From Campylobacter ureolyticus ACS-301-V-Sch3b (lineage in GTDB: Bacteria; Campylobacterota; Campylobacteria; Campylobacterales; Campylobacteraceae), in the NCBI RefSeq assembly GCF_000413435.1, contig NZ_KE340326.1:387231-451230 (forward strand): a stretch of DNA of 64,000 nt, written 5' to 3'. A model generated the notes under the pieces. That model was not told the DNA's origin. It searched no databases and worked only from the letters and a program-made list of their open reading frames with translations. Made by a program: the position numbers and the translations under genes. Positions 26,920 to 37,812 of this stretch are shown here, in pieces. Within the stretch, counting starts at the first letter, position 1. Every line of letters begins with the position of its first letter.

Positions 26920-28694
26920 AAGTTGCAATGGATCTTTTTTTAGAAAAAAGTAGTCCTATAAATTTAAAAAAAGAGGTTACAAAAGTAGTTGACCTACTTC
27001 AAAATCTTAAAGCAAATGTTTTAAGTTTTAGTCAAAACGAAAATGACTTTTTGCAAAATTCATACATTGAGTTTTGCGGTAGTGATGAAACTGGAATATT
27101 AAATTTAAGTTCTAGGTACCCAAAAGCGGGATATTTTTTCATAAATAGATTTTTTGAAAACAATATGGAAAATTTTTATAGAAATTTTGCACTAAAAGAT
27201 AAAATTTCATCTTGCAAAGAGGTTTTTGAAAATAATCAAAACTCGGCAGTTGAAGATGTTATCAAGGGTGAAAGTGCAAATTGCGTTTCTTTATATATTT
27301 TTATGGAAAATATCGCTAGAAAATATGAAAAATATACTGAAGATAGAGAACTTAAAATAGGATTTAAGAAAAAAATTATAAATTTTTATGATCAACTCTA
27401 TAAAATTTTTGAAATTTTAAGTCCAAATTTAGCCCAAAAGTATTTTGATATAGTTTTTCACAACCATCCAATGATGTTAATAGAACTTATTAAAAACTCT
27501 CTTTCATCAAACTCTATTCAAAGTGTTGTAACTACTTTTAGCGAAGAAAATAAAATAAATGCTGGTTTTAAAGATAAAAATGAGTTTCACATACTTGATC
27601 AAAATAGTTTAACTGAGTTTATATCTATTGTTTTTATAGAAAATAACAATTTACACTCTTTTATCTATAATCAAAACAATCTTAAAATTTTATCAAGCAC
27701 ATTTGCTAAAAAAATTGAAAATTTAGATGACTTTACAAAACTTTGCACTGAATTTGCTTCTAAATTTAAACCATACCCTGTTGATGAGGTAGAGTTTAGC
27801 GAACAATGTATTTATTATGAGCTATTTTTTAAATTTATTCTTAGCTATGGAAGTAGTTCAGTATCGAAAAATACACTATTTATTGGCTCTTTTGGTGTTG
27901 AAAAAAATAAAACTGCAAGAGAGATTTTAAATATAAAAAATATCCCTATAAATAGATATTGTGTTATCTCGATGCATGAAAGTTACACATACGAAGATTT
28001 TATGGATGGCTTTGTAAATGGTGAGTTTATAAACGGGGAGTTTAAAGAAATTTGTAAAAAAGCAATCAATGATAAAGAAAACGACTACTATGTGATTATA
28101 AATGATATAAATAGTTGTAATATAGCCTCTATATTTGGCGAAAGTGCGGAGCTGTTAGAAAACAGATATTCAGACAAAAATCCTGCATTTATAAGGACTA
28201 AAAACTCAAGAATAATTGATAAATTTGATAATATTAGTGATTTTAGCGTAGTTGAAGAAGAAGGAAAATCCTATTTTGCAATACCTGAAAATTTATTTAT
28301 CATAGCTACACTTGATACAAATTTAGGCTATAAAAACACTCCTCCAAGCTTTTTGAAAAGATTTAAGAAAAATTATATAAAATGCAACTATCAAGCTATA
28401 GTTTCGGCTCTTGAAGGCATAGAAAATGTAAATAACTACATAAAAACTTGCGAGAGAATAAATGAAATTTTAGCAGATAAAACACTTGATGATGAGATAG
28501 AAATCGGACATTTTGTCTTTATTGACATAAAAAATTACATAAAAGATGGTGAAATTTCTCAAAAATCATTAAAAGATTTTTATGAAAATGAGTTAAAATC
28601 CATCCTAAAAAGTATATTTGCAAAAACACTTTCTCAAAAAGAAGCAGATGATGCGCTAAGTACTATAAAAAATGCTTTAAGGCAAGGTTATTAA
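26910..28694 (+). CDS. McrB-like AAA+ protein with altered nucleotide-binding motifs
   Basis: A 594-residue protein. The first 300 residues have no domain I recognise. Residues about 315-530 follow the McrB AAA+ plan: HESYTYEDFMDGF (356-368), then VIINDINSCNI (395-405) with a segment like FGESAELLE, then ENLFIIATLDTN and FLKRFKKNY. The Walker A is degenerate: GSFGVEKNKT (326-335) in place of GxxGxGKT. The Walker B reads N398-D399 where McrB has Asp-Glu. ATP hydrolysis is therefore doubtful. No McrC or nuclease gene is adjacent. An AAAGGAG ribosome binding site inside the end of pcm supports the start. Confidence 0.7.
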   Translation: MQIEVAMDLFLEKSSPINLKKEVTKVVDLLQNLKANVLSFSQNENDFLQNSYIEFCGSDETGILNLSSRYPKAGYFFINRFFENNMENFYRNFALKDKISSCKEVFENNQNSAVEDVIKGESANCVSLYIFMENIARKYEKYTEDRELKIGFKKKIINFYDQLYKIFEILSPNLAQKYFDIVFHNHPMMLIELIKNSLSSNSIQSVVTTFSEENKINAGFKDKNEFHILDQNSLTEFISIVFIENNNLHSFIYNQNNLKILSSTFAKKIENLDDFTKLCTEFASKFKPYPVDEVEFSEQCIYYELFFKFILSYGSSSVSKNTLFIGSFGVEKNKTAREILNIKNIPINRYCVISMHESYTYEDFMDGFVNGEFINGEFKEICKKAINDKENDYYVIINDINSCNIASIFGESAELLENRYSDKNPAFIRTKNSRIIDKFDNISDFSVVEEEGKSYFAIPENLFIIATLDTNLGYKNTPPSFLKRFKKNYIKCNYQAIVSALEGIENVNNYIKTCERINEILADKTLDDEIEIGHFVFIDIKNYIKDGEISQKSLKDFYENELKSILKSIFAKTLSQKEADDALSTIKNALRQGY

Positions 28695-28698
28695 TTAA

Positions 28699-28728
28699 GT
28701 TTAGCCAAAATTTAATTTTTGGCTAAAC
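28699..28728. terminator. bidirectional hairpin overlapping the recJ stop
   Basis: GTTTAGCCAAAA (28699-28710) pairs perfectly with TTTTGGCTAAAC (28717-28728) around a six-base loop. It sits between convergent genes, so its U-rich arm can follow a stem in either direction. One arm codes for the last residues of RecJ. Confidence 0.65.
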
Positions 28729-30295
28729 AAAGTTCTTTTATAACAAACTCAGGTGTTATGGTATTTCTAAAAGAGTTTTTTATAACAGAGGCTATCAAGT
28801 CCACTCTATCACCCTCTTTTGGCATAAAATCATAATTAAAATAAAGGGCTTCTTTGTAGACATTATTTTTTTCAATTGTGATTTTTATATGATTTTTCTC
28901 TTTTCCAATCATTCTAATATTACTTACTACCGCATTTTTTATTTTAAAAATTGGTTTTGGGTTTTTTTGCCCATAAGGTTCGAAAAATTCCAAAATGTCT
29001 AAAAGCTCTAAATCAAGTTCTTTTATATCAATTTCACCTAAAATTTCATCAGCATAAGGCGAAATTCCATCTAAATCCTGTAAAAAACAACTTGAGTTAA
29101 TTGCCTCTTTAAATTTAGGTAAATTTTTACTTTCTATGACAATTCCAGCTGCGCCTTTATGCCCACCAAAGCTAAGTAAAAGCTCTTTTTGAGAGGCAAT
29201 TAGCTTTAAAATATCAAATTTATTAACACTTCTTGCACTTCCTTTTGCACGGTGCTCATCTACGCTAAAAACAATTGCTGGTTTTTTATAATGTTTGCAA
29301 AGCCTTGAAGCAACGATACCAATGACACCTTCATGCCAATTTTTTCCCCAAGCTACGATTATTTCATCATCTTTACTGACAAGAGCCTTAGAGCTTTCAT
29401 AAAGCGTTTTTTCTTCATCTTTTCGTGATTCGTTTAAATCAACAATTTTATCTAAAAAATATTTTGCACTTTTATAATTCTTTGCTCTTAAAAACTTATA
29501 TGAAAGACTTGCATCATCCATTCTACCAGTTGAGTTTATAAGTGGAGCTATTAAAAAACTAATATCGTCAAATTCAAATTTATCTTTTGAATATAGATTT
29601 TTTATCGCAAAAAATGCTGGTCTTTTTGATGAGTTAAGCTTTTTTATACCAAGCTTTACAAGCACTCTATTCATATCTCTTAGCTCCATCATATCAGCAA
29701 TTATAGCAATTACTAATAAGTCAAGATCATTTGACATATCGTACTCAACACCGCAAACATCTTTTAAAGCCCCAACTAAATACCACGCAACCTCAGCTCC
29801 ACAAATTTCAACATTTGGAAACGGACAATCACTTTGTTTTGGGTTGATTATCGCGTAAGCTTTTGGTAAAACTGGTGGTGGCATATGATGATCTGTTATG
29901 ATTAGATCAATTCCCTTTTTTTTGCAAATTTCAGCCGCTTCAACTGCACTAATTCCATTATCGACTGTGATTATTAGCTTCACACCACTAATTTCTTCTA
30001 AAATTTTAGGATTTAGTCCATATCCATCACTAAATCTATTTGGAATTTTTACAAAAAAATCAACCCCTAAAAGATCGAAAAAATCAGCTAAAATCACACT
30101 ACTTACAATGCCATCAACATCATAATCCCCCACAATTGCAATTTTTTCATTATTTTCAATTGCAGTTCTTATGCGACCTGCTGCTTTGTAGTTGTCTTTT
30201 AGACTTGATGGAAGTGGAATTTCTGAAACTTTAGTATGGATATCTTTTTCAAACCTAGTTTCTAAAATTTCCTTTATCTTTTTTTTATCTAACAT
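28712..30295 (-). CDS. recJ: single-stranded-DNA-specific exonuclease RecJ
   Basis: A 5'-3' single-strand DNA exonuclease in recombination and mismatch repair. The 527 residues show the DHH-phosphoesterase motifs VGDYDVDGI (near 57) and TDHHMPP (near 137), and the DHHA1 domain motif SFGGHKGAAG near residue 375. It lies 15 bases after pyrG on the same strand and probably shares its transcript. Confidence 0.95.
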   Translation of the reverse strand: MLDKKKIKEILETRFEKDIHTKVSEIPLPSSLKDNYKAAGRIRTAIENNEKIAIVGDYDVDGIVSSVILADFFDLLGVDFFVKIPNRFSDGYGLNPKILEEISGVKLIITVDNGISAVEAAEICKKKGIDLIITDHHMPPPVLPKAYAIINPKQSDCPFPNVEICGAEVAWYLVGALKDVCGVEYDMSNDLDLLVIAIIADMMELRDMNRVLVKLGIKKLNSSKRPAFFAIKNLYSKDKFEFDDISFLIAPLINSTGRMDDASLSYKFLRAKNYKSAKYFLDKIVDLNESRKDEEKTLYESSKALVSKDDEIIVAWGKNWHEGVIGIVASRLCKHYKKPAIVFSVDEHRAKGSARSVNKFDILKLIASQKELLLSFGGHKGAAGIVIESKNLPKFKEAINSSCFLQDLDGISPYADEILGEIDIKELDLELLDILEFFEPYGQKNPKPIFKIKNAVVSNIRMIGKEKNHIKITIEKNNVYKEALYFNYDFMPKEGDRVDLIASVIKNSFRNTITPEFVIKELCLAKN

Positions 30296-30310
30296 TTTTT
30301 GCCTAACATT

Positions 30311-31993
<1,683 letters not shown>

Positions 31994-32136
31994 TTATACT
32001 TGGTAAAATTTATAAAATTTAAAATATTTTTTAATAAAACTAGAAAATATTTTTTAAAATTTGATAATAAAATTCTCTTGATAAATTTAAGTCATTATAA
32101 AGTTGTTTTAACTTTTCTTGTGTTAAAATTAAACTT

Positions 32137-32346
32137 ATGAAAACTTTAAAAAATATATTTAATTTTTATATAGATGGTTTTAAAAATATGAAGCTTGGAA
32201 AAACTCTTTGGCTTGTAGTTTTTGTAAAACTTTTTATAATTATTTTTATATTGAAAATGCTTATTTTTGACAAAAATATTCATACTGAGTTTCAAACCGA
32301 TAAAGAAAAGATAAATTTTATATATCAAAATTTAAAAAAGGATTAA
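32137..32346 (+). CDS. DUF4492 small membrane protein
   Basis: A 69-residue protein with an amphipathic start FYIDGFKNM, the family-like GKTLWLVVFVKLF and a single membrane segment. DUF4492 proteins are typically found just upstream of cytochrome bd genes in epsilonproteobacteria and Bacteroidetes. Here the stop is one base before the cydA ATG. It is probably an assembly factor or accessory part of the oxidase; the exact role is unknown. Confidence 0.8.
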   Translation: MKTLKNIFNFYIDGFKNMKLGKTLWLVVFVKLFIIIFILKMLIFDKNIHTEFQTDKEKINFIYQNLKKD

Positions 32347-32347
32347 A

Positions 32348-33868
32348 ATGGAGGATTTAATAAGTACGGTAGATTGGTCAAGAGCACAATTTGCCTTAAC
32401 TGCGCTTTACCATTTTTTATTTGTTCCGCTAACTTTAGGGCTTTCATTTATGCTTGCATTTATGGAGACTTTATATGTAAAAACTGGCAACCCAGAATGG
32501 AAAAGAATAACTAAATTTTGGCTTAGACTTTTTGCTGTAAATTTTGCAATTGGTGTTGCAACTGGCATAATAATGGAATTTGAATTTGGAACAAACTGGG
32601 CAAATTACTCATGGTTTGTTGGAGATATTTTTGGAGCTCCTTTGGCAATTGAAGGGCTTTTTGCATTTTTCCTAGAAGCTACATTTTTCGCTGTTATGTT
32701 TTTTGGCTGGGATAGAGTTAGTAAAAAATTTCACCTTTTCTCAACATGGATGGTAGCACTTGGTTCAAATTTAAGCGCTTTTTGGATTTTAGTTGCAAAT
32801 GGCTGGATGCAGCATCCCGTTGGCACAGTTTTTAACCACGAAACCTTAAGAAATGAGATGATAAATTTCGCAGAAGTTGCACTCTCACCAGTTGGAATAA
32901 GTAAATTCTTGCACACAGTTGGTGGCGGATATATAACATCAGCCTTATTTGTTTTAGGAATTTCAGCATATTTTATGCTTAAAAACAAACATTTTCAAAT
33001 GGCTAAAAAAAGCTTTATAGTTGCTGCAAGTTTTGGCTTTTTAAGTTCAATTTTTGTTCTATTTAGCGGCGATGAAAGTGCATACCAAGTAGCACAAAAG
33101 CAACCCATGAAACTTGCTGCAATGGAAGGGCTTTACAAAGGTGAAGTAAATGCTGGAATCGTTGCAATGGGAATTTTAACACCAGATAAAAAACCAGGCG
33201 ATGAAAAAGAGCCTTTTATTGTAGAAATTCAAGCACCTTATTTGCTAGGACTTATGGCAACAAGAGGAATAAATAATTTTACCCCTGGAATTGATGATTT
33301 AGTTTATGGAAATGAAAAATTTAATATCCCATCTGCTCAAAGCAAAATCGATAGTGGAAAAATTGCCTTAAATGCACTGGAAAATATTAAATTAGCAAGT
33401 GATAAAAATGATGAAAAAAGCATTTTAGAAAATAGAAAAATTTTAGATGAAAATATGCATAATTTTGGATATGGATATTTAGATAAGCCAGAAGATATTG
33501 TTCCACCTGTTGGGCTTACATTTTATAGTTTTCACGTAATGGTCGCACTTGGAAGTTATTTTATAGTACTATTTTTGACAACTCTTTATTTAAGCATGGC
33601 AAATAGAATTGAAAAATATAAAAAACTTCTTTGGGCGTGCGTGTTTAGCATACCGCTTGGATATGTAGCGTGTGAGGCTGGGTGGATAGTAGCAGAAGTT
33701 GGGCGACAACCTTGGGCAATACAAGATTTAATGCCTGTTGGAATTGCTGCTACAAATTTAGCAAGTGTAAATGTTAAATTATCATTTTTACTATTTGTTG
33801 TTTTATTTACAGCTTTATTTATAGCTGAGATAAAAATCATGCTTAAGCAAATTAAGATAGGATTTTAA
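32348..33868 (+). CDS. cydA: cytochrome bd oxidase subunit I
   Basis: Heme-bearing subunit of the high-affinity quinol oxidase in the inner membrane. The 506 residues open with DWSRAQFALTALYHFLFVPLTLG, split around the heme-ligand histidine near residue 19. Nine or so membrane segments follow, and the GRQPWAIQDLMP motif lies near residue 456. The loop that binds quinol is of the short type. It belongs to the DUF4492-cydA-cydB-small peptide operon and suits growth at low oxygen. Confidence 0.95.
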   Translation: MEDLISTVDWSRAQFALTALYHFLFVPLTLGLSFMLAFMETLYVKTGNPEWKRITKFWLRLFAVNFAIGVATGIIMEFEFGTNWANYSWFVGDIFGAPLAIEGLFAFFLEATFFAVMFFGWDRVSKKFHLFSTWMVALGSNLSAFWILVANGWMQHPVGTVFNHETLRNEMINFAEVALSPVGISKFLHTVGGGYITSALFVLGISAYFMLKNKHFQMAKKSFIVAASFGFLSSIFVLFSGDESAYQVAQKQPMKLAAMEGLYKGEVNAGIVAMGILTPDKKPGDEKEPFIVEIQAPYLLGLMATRGINNFTPGIDDLVYGNEKFNIPSAQSKIDSGKIALNALENIKLASDKNDEKSILENRKILDENMHNFGYGYLDKPEDIVPPVGLTFYSFHVMVALGSYFIVLFLTTLYLSMANRIEKYKKLLWACVFSIPLGYVACEAGWIVAEVGRQPWAIQDLMPVGIAATNLASVNVKLSFLLFVVLFTALFIAEIKIMLKQIKIGF

Positions 33869-33869
33869 G

Positions 33870-34964
33870 ATGTATGAATATTTACAAATTTATTGGTGGA
33901 TTGTAGTTTCGCTAATTGGCGGACTTTTTGTTTTTATGATGTTTGTTCAAGGTGGACAAACTTTGGTTAAAAAAATAGCCAAAGATGAAGCACAAAAAGA
34001 TCTTTTTTTAAACTCAGTTGGAAAAAAATGGGAACTTACTTTTACAACTTTAGTTATGTTTGGAGGAGCTTGTTTTGCAGCTTTTCCACTATTTTATGCA
34101 ACTAGCTTTGGTGGAGCTTACTGGGTTTGGCTTGGAATACTTTTTTGTTTTATTATCCAAGCAGTTGCATATGAGTATAGAAAAAAACCAAATAACTTTT
34201 TAGGGCAAAAAACTTATGAAAATTTCCTTTATATAAATGGCTCTTTAGGGGTTATTTTAATAGGCATTGCAGTATCAACTTTTTTTAGTGGAAGTAGTTT
34301 TGTTTTAGATGGCAATAATTTTGTTGATTGGCAAAGCAAATTTAGAGGACTTGAGGCTTTAAAAAATCCATTTAACTATATTCTTGGAATTGCTCTTTTT
34401 TTCCAAGCAAGAGTTGGTGGGGCAATGTATCTTATAAACAATATAAACGATGATAAAATAAGAGAAAATTTAAAGAAAAATCTAAAATTTGATGCTTTAA
34501 TATTTGTTGCTTTTCTAGTGGCATTTTTACTATTTTTAGTTTTGAAAAGCGGATATGATGTTAATGAAAACGGTATTGTAGAAATGGTTAGATTTAAATA
34601 TGGTTTAAACTATTTAGAGATGCCAATTGTTTTGATTATGCTCTTAATTGGACTAATTTTAGCTCTTTTTGGACTTTATAAAGCTATCTTTACATCTAGC
34701 ATAAAAGGAATTTTCCCATACGGTCTTGGTGTTGTTTTAGTTGTAATGAGTGTATTTTTGGTAGCTGGACTAAACTCTACAGCATTTTATCCATCACACT
34801 TTGACTTACAAAGTTCACTTACTATAAAAAACGCTAGTTCTAGTTTTTATACTTTAAAAGTTATGGCAATAGTTTCACTTTGGGCACCTGTTTTATTGGG
34901 CTATATTGCTTATGTTTGGAAACTTATGGATGCTAAAAAACTCACAAAAGATGAGATAGAATAA
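33870..34964 (+). CDS. cydB: cytochrome bd oxidase subunit II
   Basis: The second integral membrane subunit of the bd oxidase: 364 residues and about nine membrane helices, including the family-type YLQIYWWIVVSLIGG start (split over residues 3-17). It begins one base after the cydA stop. The divergent CydB/CioB family is less conserved, so the call rests on topology, size and position next to cydA. Confidence 0.93.
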   Translation: MYEYLQIYWWIVVSLIGGLFVFMMFVQGGQTLVKKIAKDEAQKDLFLNSVGKKWELTFTTLVMFGGACFAAFPLFYATSFGGAYWVWLGILFCFIIQAVAYEYRKKPNNFLGQKTYENFLYINGSLGVILIGIAVSTFFSGSSFVLDGNNFVDWQSKFRGLEALKNPFNYILGIALFFQARVGGAMYLINNINDDKIRENLKKNLKFDALIFVAFLVAFLLFLVLKSGYDVNENGIVEMVRFKYGLNYLEMPIVLIMLLIGLILALFGLYKAIFTSSIKGIFPYGLGVVLVVMSVFLVAGLNSTAFYPSHFDLQSSLTIKNASSSFYTLKVMAIVSLWAPVLLGYIAYVWKLMDAKKLTKDEIE

Positions 34965-34974
34965 GGAAAATAAA

Positions 34975-35094
34975 ATGATAAAGTCAATTATATTTATAAT
35001 TATTTGGTTTATTTTAATCTTTGCAAGTTATAAATTTATAAAACTAAATATAAATCAAGTTGAGGAAAACGAAGAGAGATATTTTAAAAAATAA
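34975..35094 (+). CDS. 39-residue membrane peptide, CydX-like
   Basis: A short frame ten bases after cydB, with an AAGGA ribosome binding site, an ATG and a TAA. It has a start MIKS, one hydrophobic helix of about 17 residues, and a charged, glutamate-rich tail. Size, topology and position match CydX, the small third subunit that stabilises the bd oxidase in E. coli. I see no specific CydX motif, so the assignment is by analogy. Confidence 0.65.
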   Translation: MIKSIIFIIIWFILIFASYKFIKLNINQVEENEERYFKK

Positions 35095-35140
35095 ATTTAA
35101 TCTTTTGAGATACAATACCAACAAATTTAAGGGGCAAGTT

Positions 35141-35383
35141 TTGTCCAAAAACATTTACTATAAATAAAAAAAGTTTCTTAAAAACTGGCGCAATTGCTAC
35201 AAGTTTAGCTGCAACTCCAAGTATTATTTTAGCAAAAGGTGAAAAACCTCTGCTAAAAATATGCAAAAACATCATTTTTATGATGCTACCTTAACTCGCG
35301 CATTATTTGCTTTTTGGCTCATCATTTGGAGCATTCTTGATGCAATCACCACAACTGGCTATAAAGGTGAGTTTATAGAATAA
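35141..35383 (+). pseudogene. decayed gene with a Tat-like signal peptide
   Basis: The 394-base gap after the CydX-like gene holds gene debris. An AAGGGG ribosome binding site and a TTG at 35141 start eight codons that stop at TAA. Removing one base restores a frame reading NKKSFLKTGAIATSLAAT and so on, like a Tat signal peptide. That frame ends near 35285. A third piece, ATG at 35261 to TAA at 35381-35383, gives 40 residues with one hydrophobic helix and may be the original C-terminus. At least two frameshifts separate the pieces. The ancestral function is unclear. Confidence 0.4.
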
Positions 35384-35488
35384 ATTTAAATTAATCATCT
35401 CCTAAAAATATTGAAATTTCGCAAAAGAAAATTTAAGTACTAATAAAATGTAAATATGATAAAATGAAACAAAATTTGTTGGAGTTTC

Positions 35489-36817
35489 ATGAGCCTTTTT
35501 AGTGTTGAGTTTATCTTTTGTTTTTTAATTTTTTGGCTAATTTATTATATTTTTAAATTTAGCATTTTTATACAAAAACTCCTTATTTTAGGCTTTTCAT
35601 ATCTATTTTTATTTGCTATAAATCCTATTTTTTTATTAATTAATTTTATTTTTACTCTTATAATTTATCTTTTTTCACGCCTTATTTTAAAATTTAATTT
35701 TGCATTTGTCTTAAGCATAATTTTTATAATTTTTAACTTGGTTTTTTTTAAATACAAAGGTTATTTTGGTTTTGAGTTTAAAAATGAGTTTTTAAATACA
35801 AATATTTTTCCACTAGGTCTTTCATTTTATTCATTTATGGCGATAACTTACCTTTATAGCGTAAAAATAGGTGAATTAAAACCCAAATTTATAGATAGTT
35901 TTGTTTTTTTAAGCTTTTTTATCACAATAGTTTCAGGCCCTATTCTAAGAGCAAAAGAGTTTTTTAAAACGCTAAATGAAAAGAAAACATTTGAATATTC
36001 AAATTTAATTTTTACTCTTATTTTAATGGCATTTTTTAAAAAACTTATTCTTGCAAACCACCTTTTTAACTATCTTACGCCTATTTTTAATAACATAAAC
36101 AGTTATAATTTTTTAGAGCTTTTTTCATCACTTTATCTATATTCTTTGCTGCTTTATTTTGATTTTAGTTCTTATGTTGATTTTATTTTAGCGCTTGGAT
36201 TAATGTGTGGTTTTAAACTTCCAAAAAACTTCAATAGACCTTTTTTAGCCACTGATTTAAAAGAGTTTTGGAGAAGATGGCATATTAGTTTGATGAGTTT
36301 TTTTAAGGATTATATTTATATCAAACTTGGCGGAAGTAGATGTGGAAATTTAAAAACTCAAAGAAATATTTTAATAGTTTTTATGCTTTCTGGTATTTGG
36401 CACGGTGGAGGTCTTTCATTTTTTATATGGGGGTTTTTACACGGAGTTTGCGTAGTGTTTTTAAATTTGAAAAAGAACTTTGATATTTTAAAATTTGATA
36501 TTTTAAAAAGATTTATAACTTTTAGTTTTTTAAGTTTTATTTGGGTATTTTTTATATTTAAATTTGATGATTCTATTGGTTTTATAACAAATTTATCCGA
36601 ACTTAAAGAATTTGAAATTTTATATTTTTTAGCTTTTATTTTTATGATATTTGTCTTTTTATATCTGTATGAAAAAATAAATTTTTATGAAATTTTGATG
36701 TTTATTTTTGATAGTTTAAATATATTTTTTATAATTATTTTTCTTTTTATATCATTTTTATCAATATATTTTTTAATGCCTAGCGGAATGCCTGAGTTTA
36801 TTTATCAAGGATTTTAA
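35489..36817 (+). CDS. patA: MBOAT-family membrane O-acyltransferase, PatA-like
   Basis: A 442-residue protein with about ten membrane segments. It carries the MBOAT marks: PLGLSFYSF near residue 108, the NFNRPFLATDLKEFWRRWHISL segment near residues 245-266 (split here by position), and the catalytic histidine in SGIWHGGG near residue 306. With the SGNH gene that follows, it fits the PatA/PatB pair that moves acetyl groups to peptidoglycan in the periplasm. Alginate- or DltB-type substrates cannot be excluded. Confidence 0.78.
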   Translation: MSLFSVEFIFCFLIFWLIYYIFKFSIFIQKLLILGFSYLFLFAINPIFLLINFIFTLIIYLFSRLILKFNFAFVLSIIFIIFNLVFFKYKGYFGFEFKNEFLNTNIFPLGLSFYSFMAITYLYSVKIGELKPKFIDSFVFLSFFITIVSGPILRAKEFFKTLNEKKTFEYSNLIFTLILMAFFKKLILANHLFNYLTPIFNNINSYNFLELFSSLYLYSLLLYFDFSSYVDFILALGLMCGFKLPKNFNRPFLATDLKEFWRRWHISLMSFFKDYIYIKLGGSRCGNLKTQRNILIVFMLSGIWHGGGLSFFIWGFLHGVCVVFLNLKKNFDILKFDILKRFITFSFLSFIWVFFIFKFDDSIGFITNLSELKEFEILYFLAFIFMIFVFLYLYEKINFYEILMFIFDSLNIFFIIIFLFISFLSIYFLMPSGMPEFIYQGF

Positions 36818-37812
36818 TGAGAGCTTTTGTTGTTTTATCATCTGTTTTTTCACTACTTTTTTCCTTGCTTTTATACCCATTTTGCAACTATTTTGAAGCA
36901 AAATATCAAAAATTTTTCTTTTTATATGACACAAAAATTTATAATATAAGTAAAGAAATTTTTGCAAAAAAAGAATTTATCTATAGTGAAAGCGCAAATA
37001 AAAATTTCAACAAAGACATTGAGGCTGTATTAAAAAAATATGATGATGAGTTAAAATTTTTGAAAATAAAAGAAAAAAATCAAAAAATTTTAAAAGAAAA
37101 CATTGCAAAAGCTTTAGAGAAAAAATATAGACAAGATAAGATAAAAAAAGAGGAAAACCTTAAGAGCTTAGCAAAATATATAAACTCAAAAAAAGTTGTT
37201 TTTGATGAAAATCTAAGTGTTATTTTAATAGGAGATTCTATCATGCACGGCATTGGGTGGGGATTTTCTAATAAAAAAGTAAAAGTTGAAAATATAGCTA
37301 AATCAAGCACTGGTTTAGTTAATAAAAAGTTTTTTAACTGGAATGATAAACTTAGCCAAGTGCTACAAAATGCACCTAAAAATAGCATTATAATTGCTCA
37401 TTTTGGTACAAATGATGGATACTCTATAAATTATAATGGGCAAAGGCTTAAATTTGGAAGTAGCCAGTGGAGTGAGTTTTACAAATCAAGGGTTACTGAA
37501 ATTTATACCATATCTAAAAAATATGATAAAAATATTTTTTGGCTTGAAATTCCTTGTATGAAAAAATCGAATTTTGATAAAAATATGAAAATTATAAATA
37601 AAATTTTAAAAGCCTCAGCCAAAGAAAATCACGCTAAATTTATAGAAATAAATGAAGCTATTTGTAAAAATGATGAGTACTTACAAAGCAAGATAATAGG
37701 CAATAAAAAGAGAATTTTAAGATCTGATGATGGAATTCATCTAAGTACATTTGGAGCAAAAGTTGTGGTTGAGCTCATCATAGAAGAGATTGAAAAAAAT
37801 CCCTTTAACTAA
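36817..37812 (+). CDS. patB: SGNH-hydrolase-like periplasmic O-acetyltransferase, PatB-like
   Basis: A 331-residue protein with an N-terminal membrane anchor (about 5-25), a coiled-coil-like lysine-rich stretch (about 60-115), and an SGNH domain. That domain has ILIGDSIMHGIG (serine block I), HFGTNDG (Asn block), and DDGIHLSTFGA (catalytic Asp-x-x-His). The start overlaps the stop of the MBOAT gene as TAATG, so the two are coupled. It would attach acetyl groups to peptidoglycan. The matching esterase Ape1, next door in C. jejuni, is absent here. Confidence 0.75.
   Translation: MRAFVVLSSVFSLLFSLLLYPFCNYFEAKYQKFFFLYDTKIYNISKEIFAKKEFIYSESANKNFNKDIEAVLKKYDDELKFLKIKEKNQKILKENIAKALEKKYRQDKIKKEENLKSLAKYINSKKVVFDENLSVILIGDSIMHGIGWGFSNKKVKVENIAKSSTGLVNKKFFNWNDKLSQVLQNAPKNSIIIAHFGTNDGYSINYNGQRLKFGSSQWSEFYKSRVTEIYTISKKYDKNIFWLEIPCMKKSNFDKNMKIINKILKASAKENHAKFIEINEAICKNDEYLQSKIIGNKKRILRSDDGIHLSTFGAKVVVELIIEEIEKNPFN

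Noticed and set aside
33525..33540. TTTTCACGTAAT in cydA as a third parS site
   Set aside because: Only the left half matches; the right half GTGAAACA is missing.
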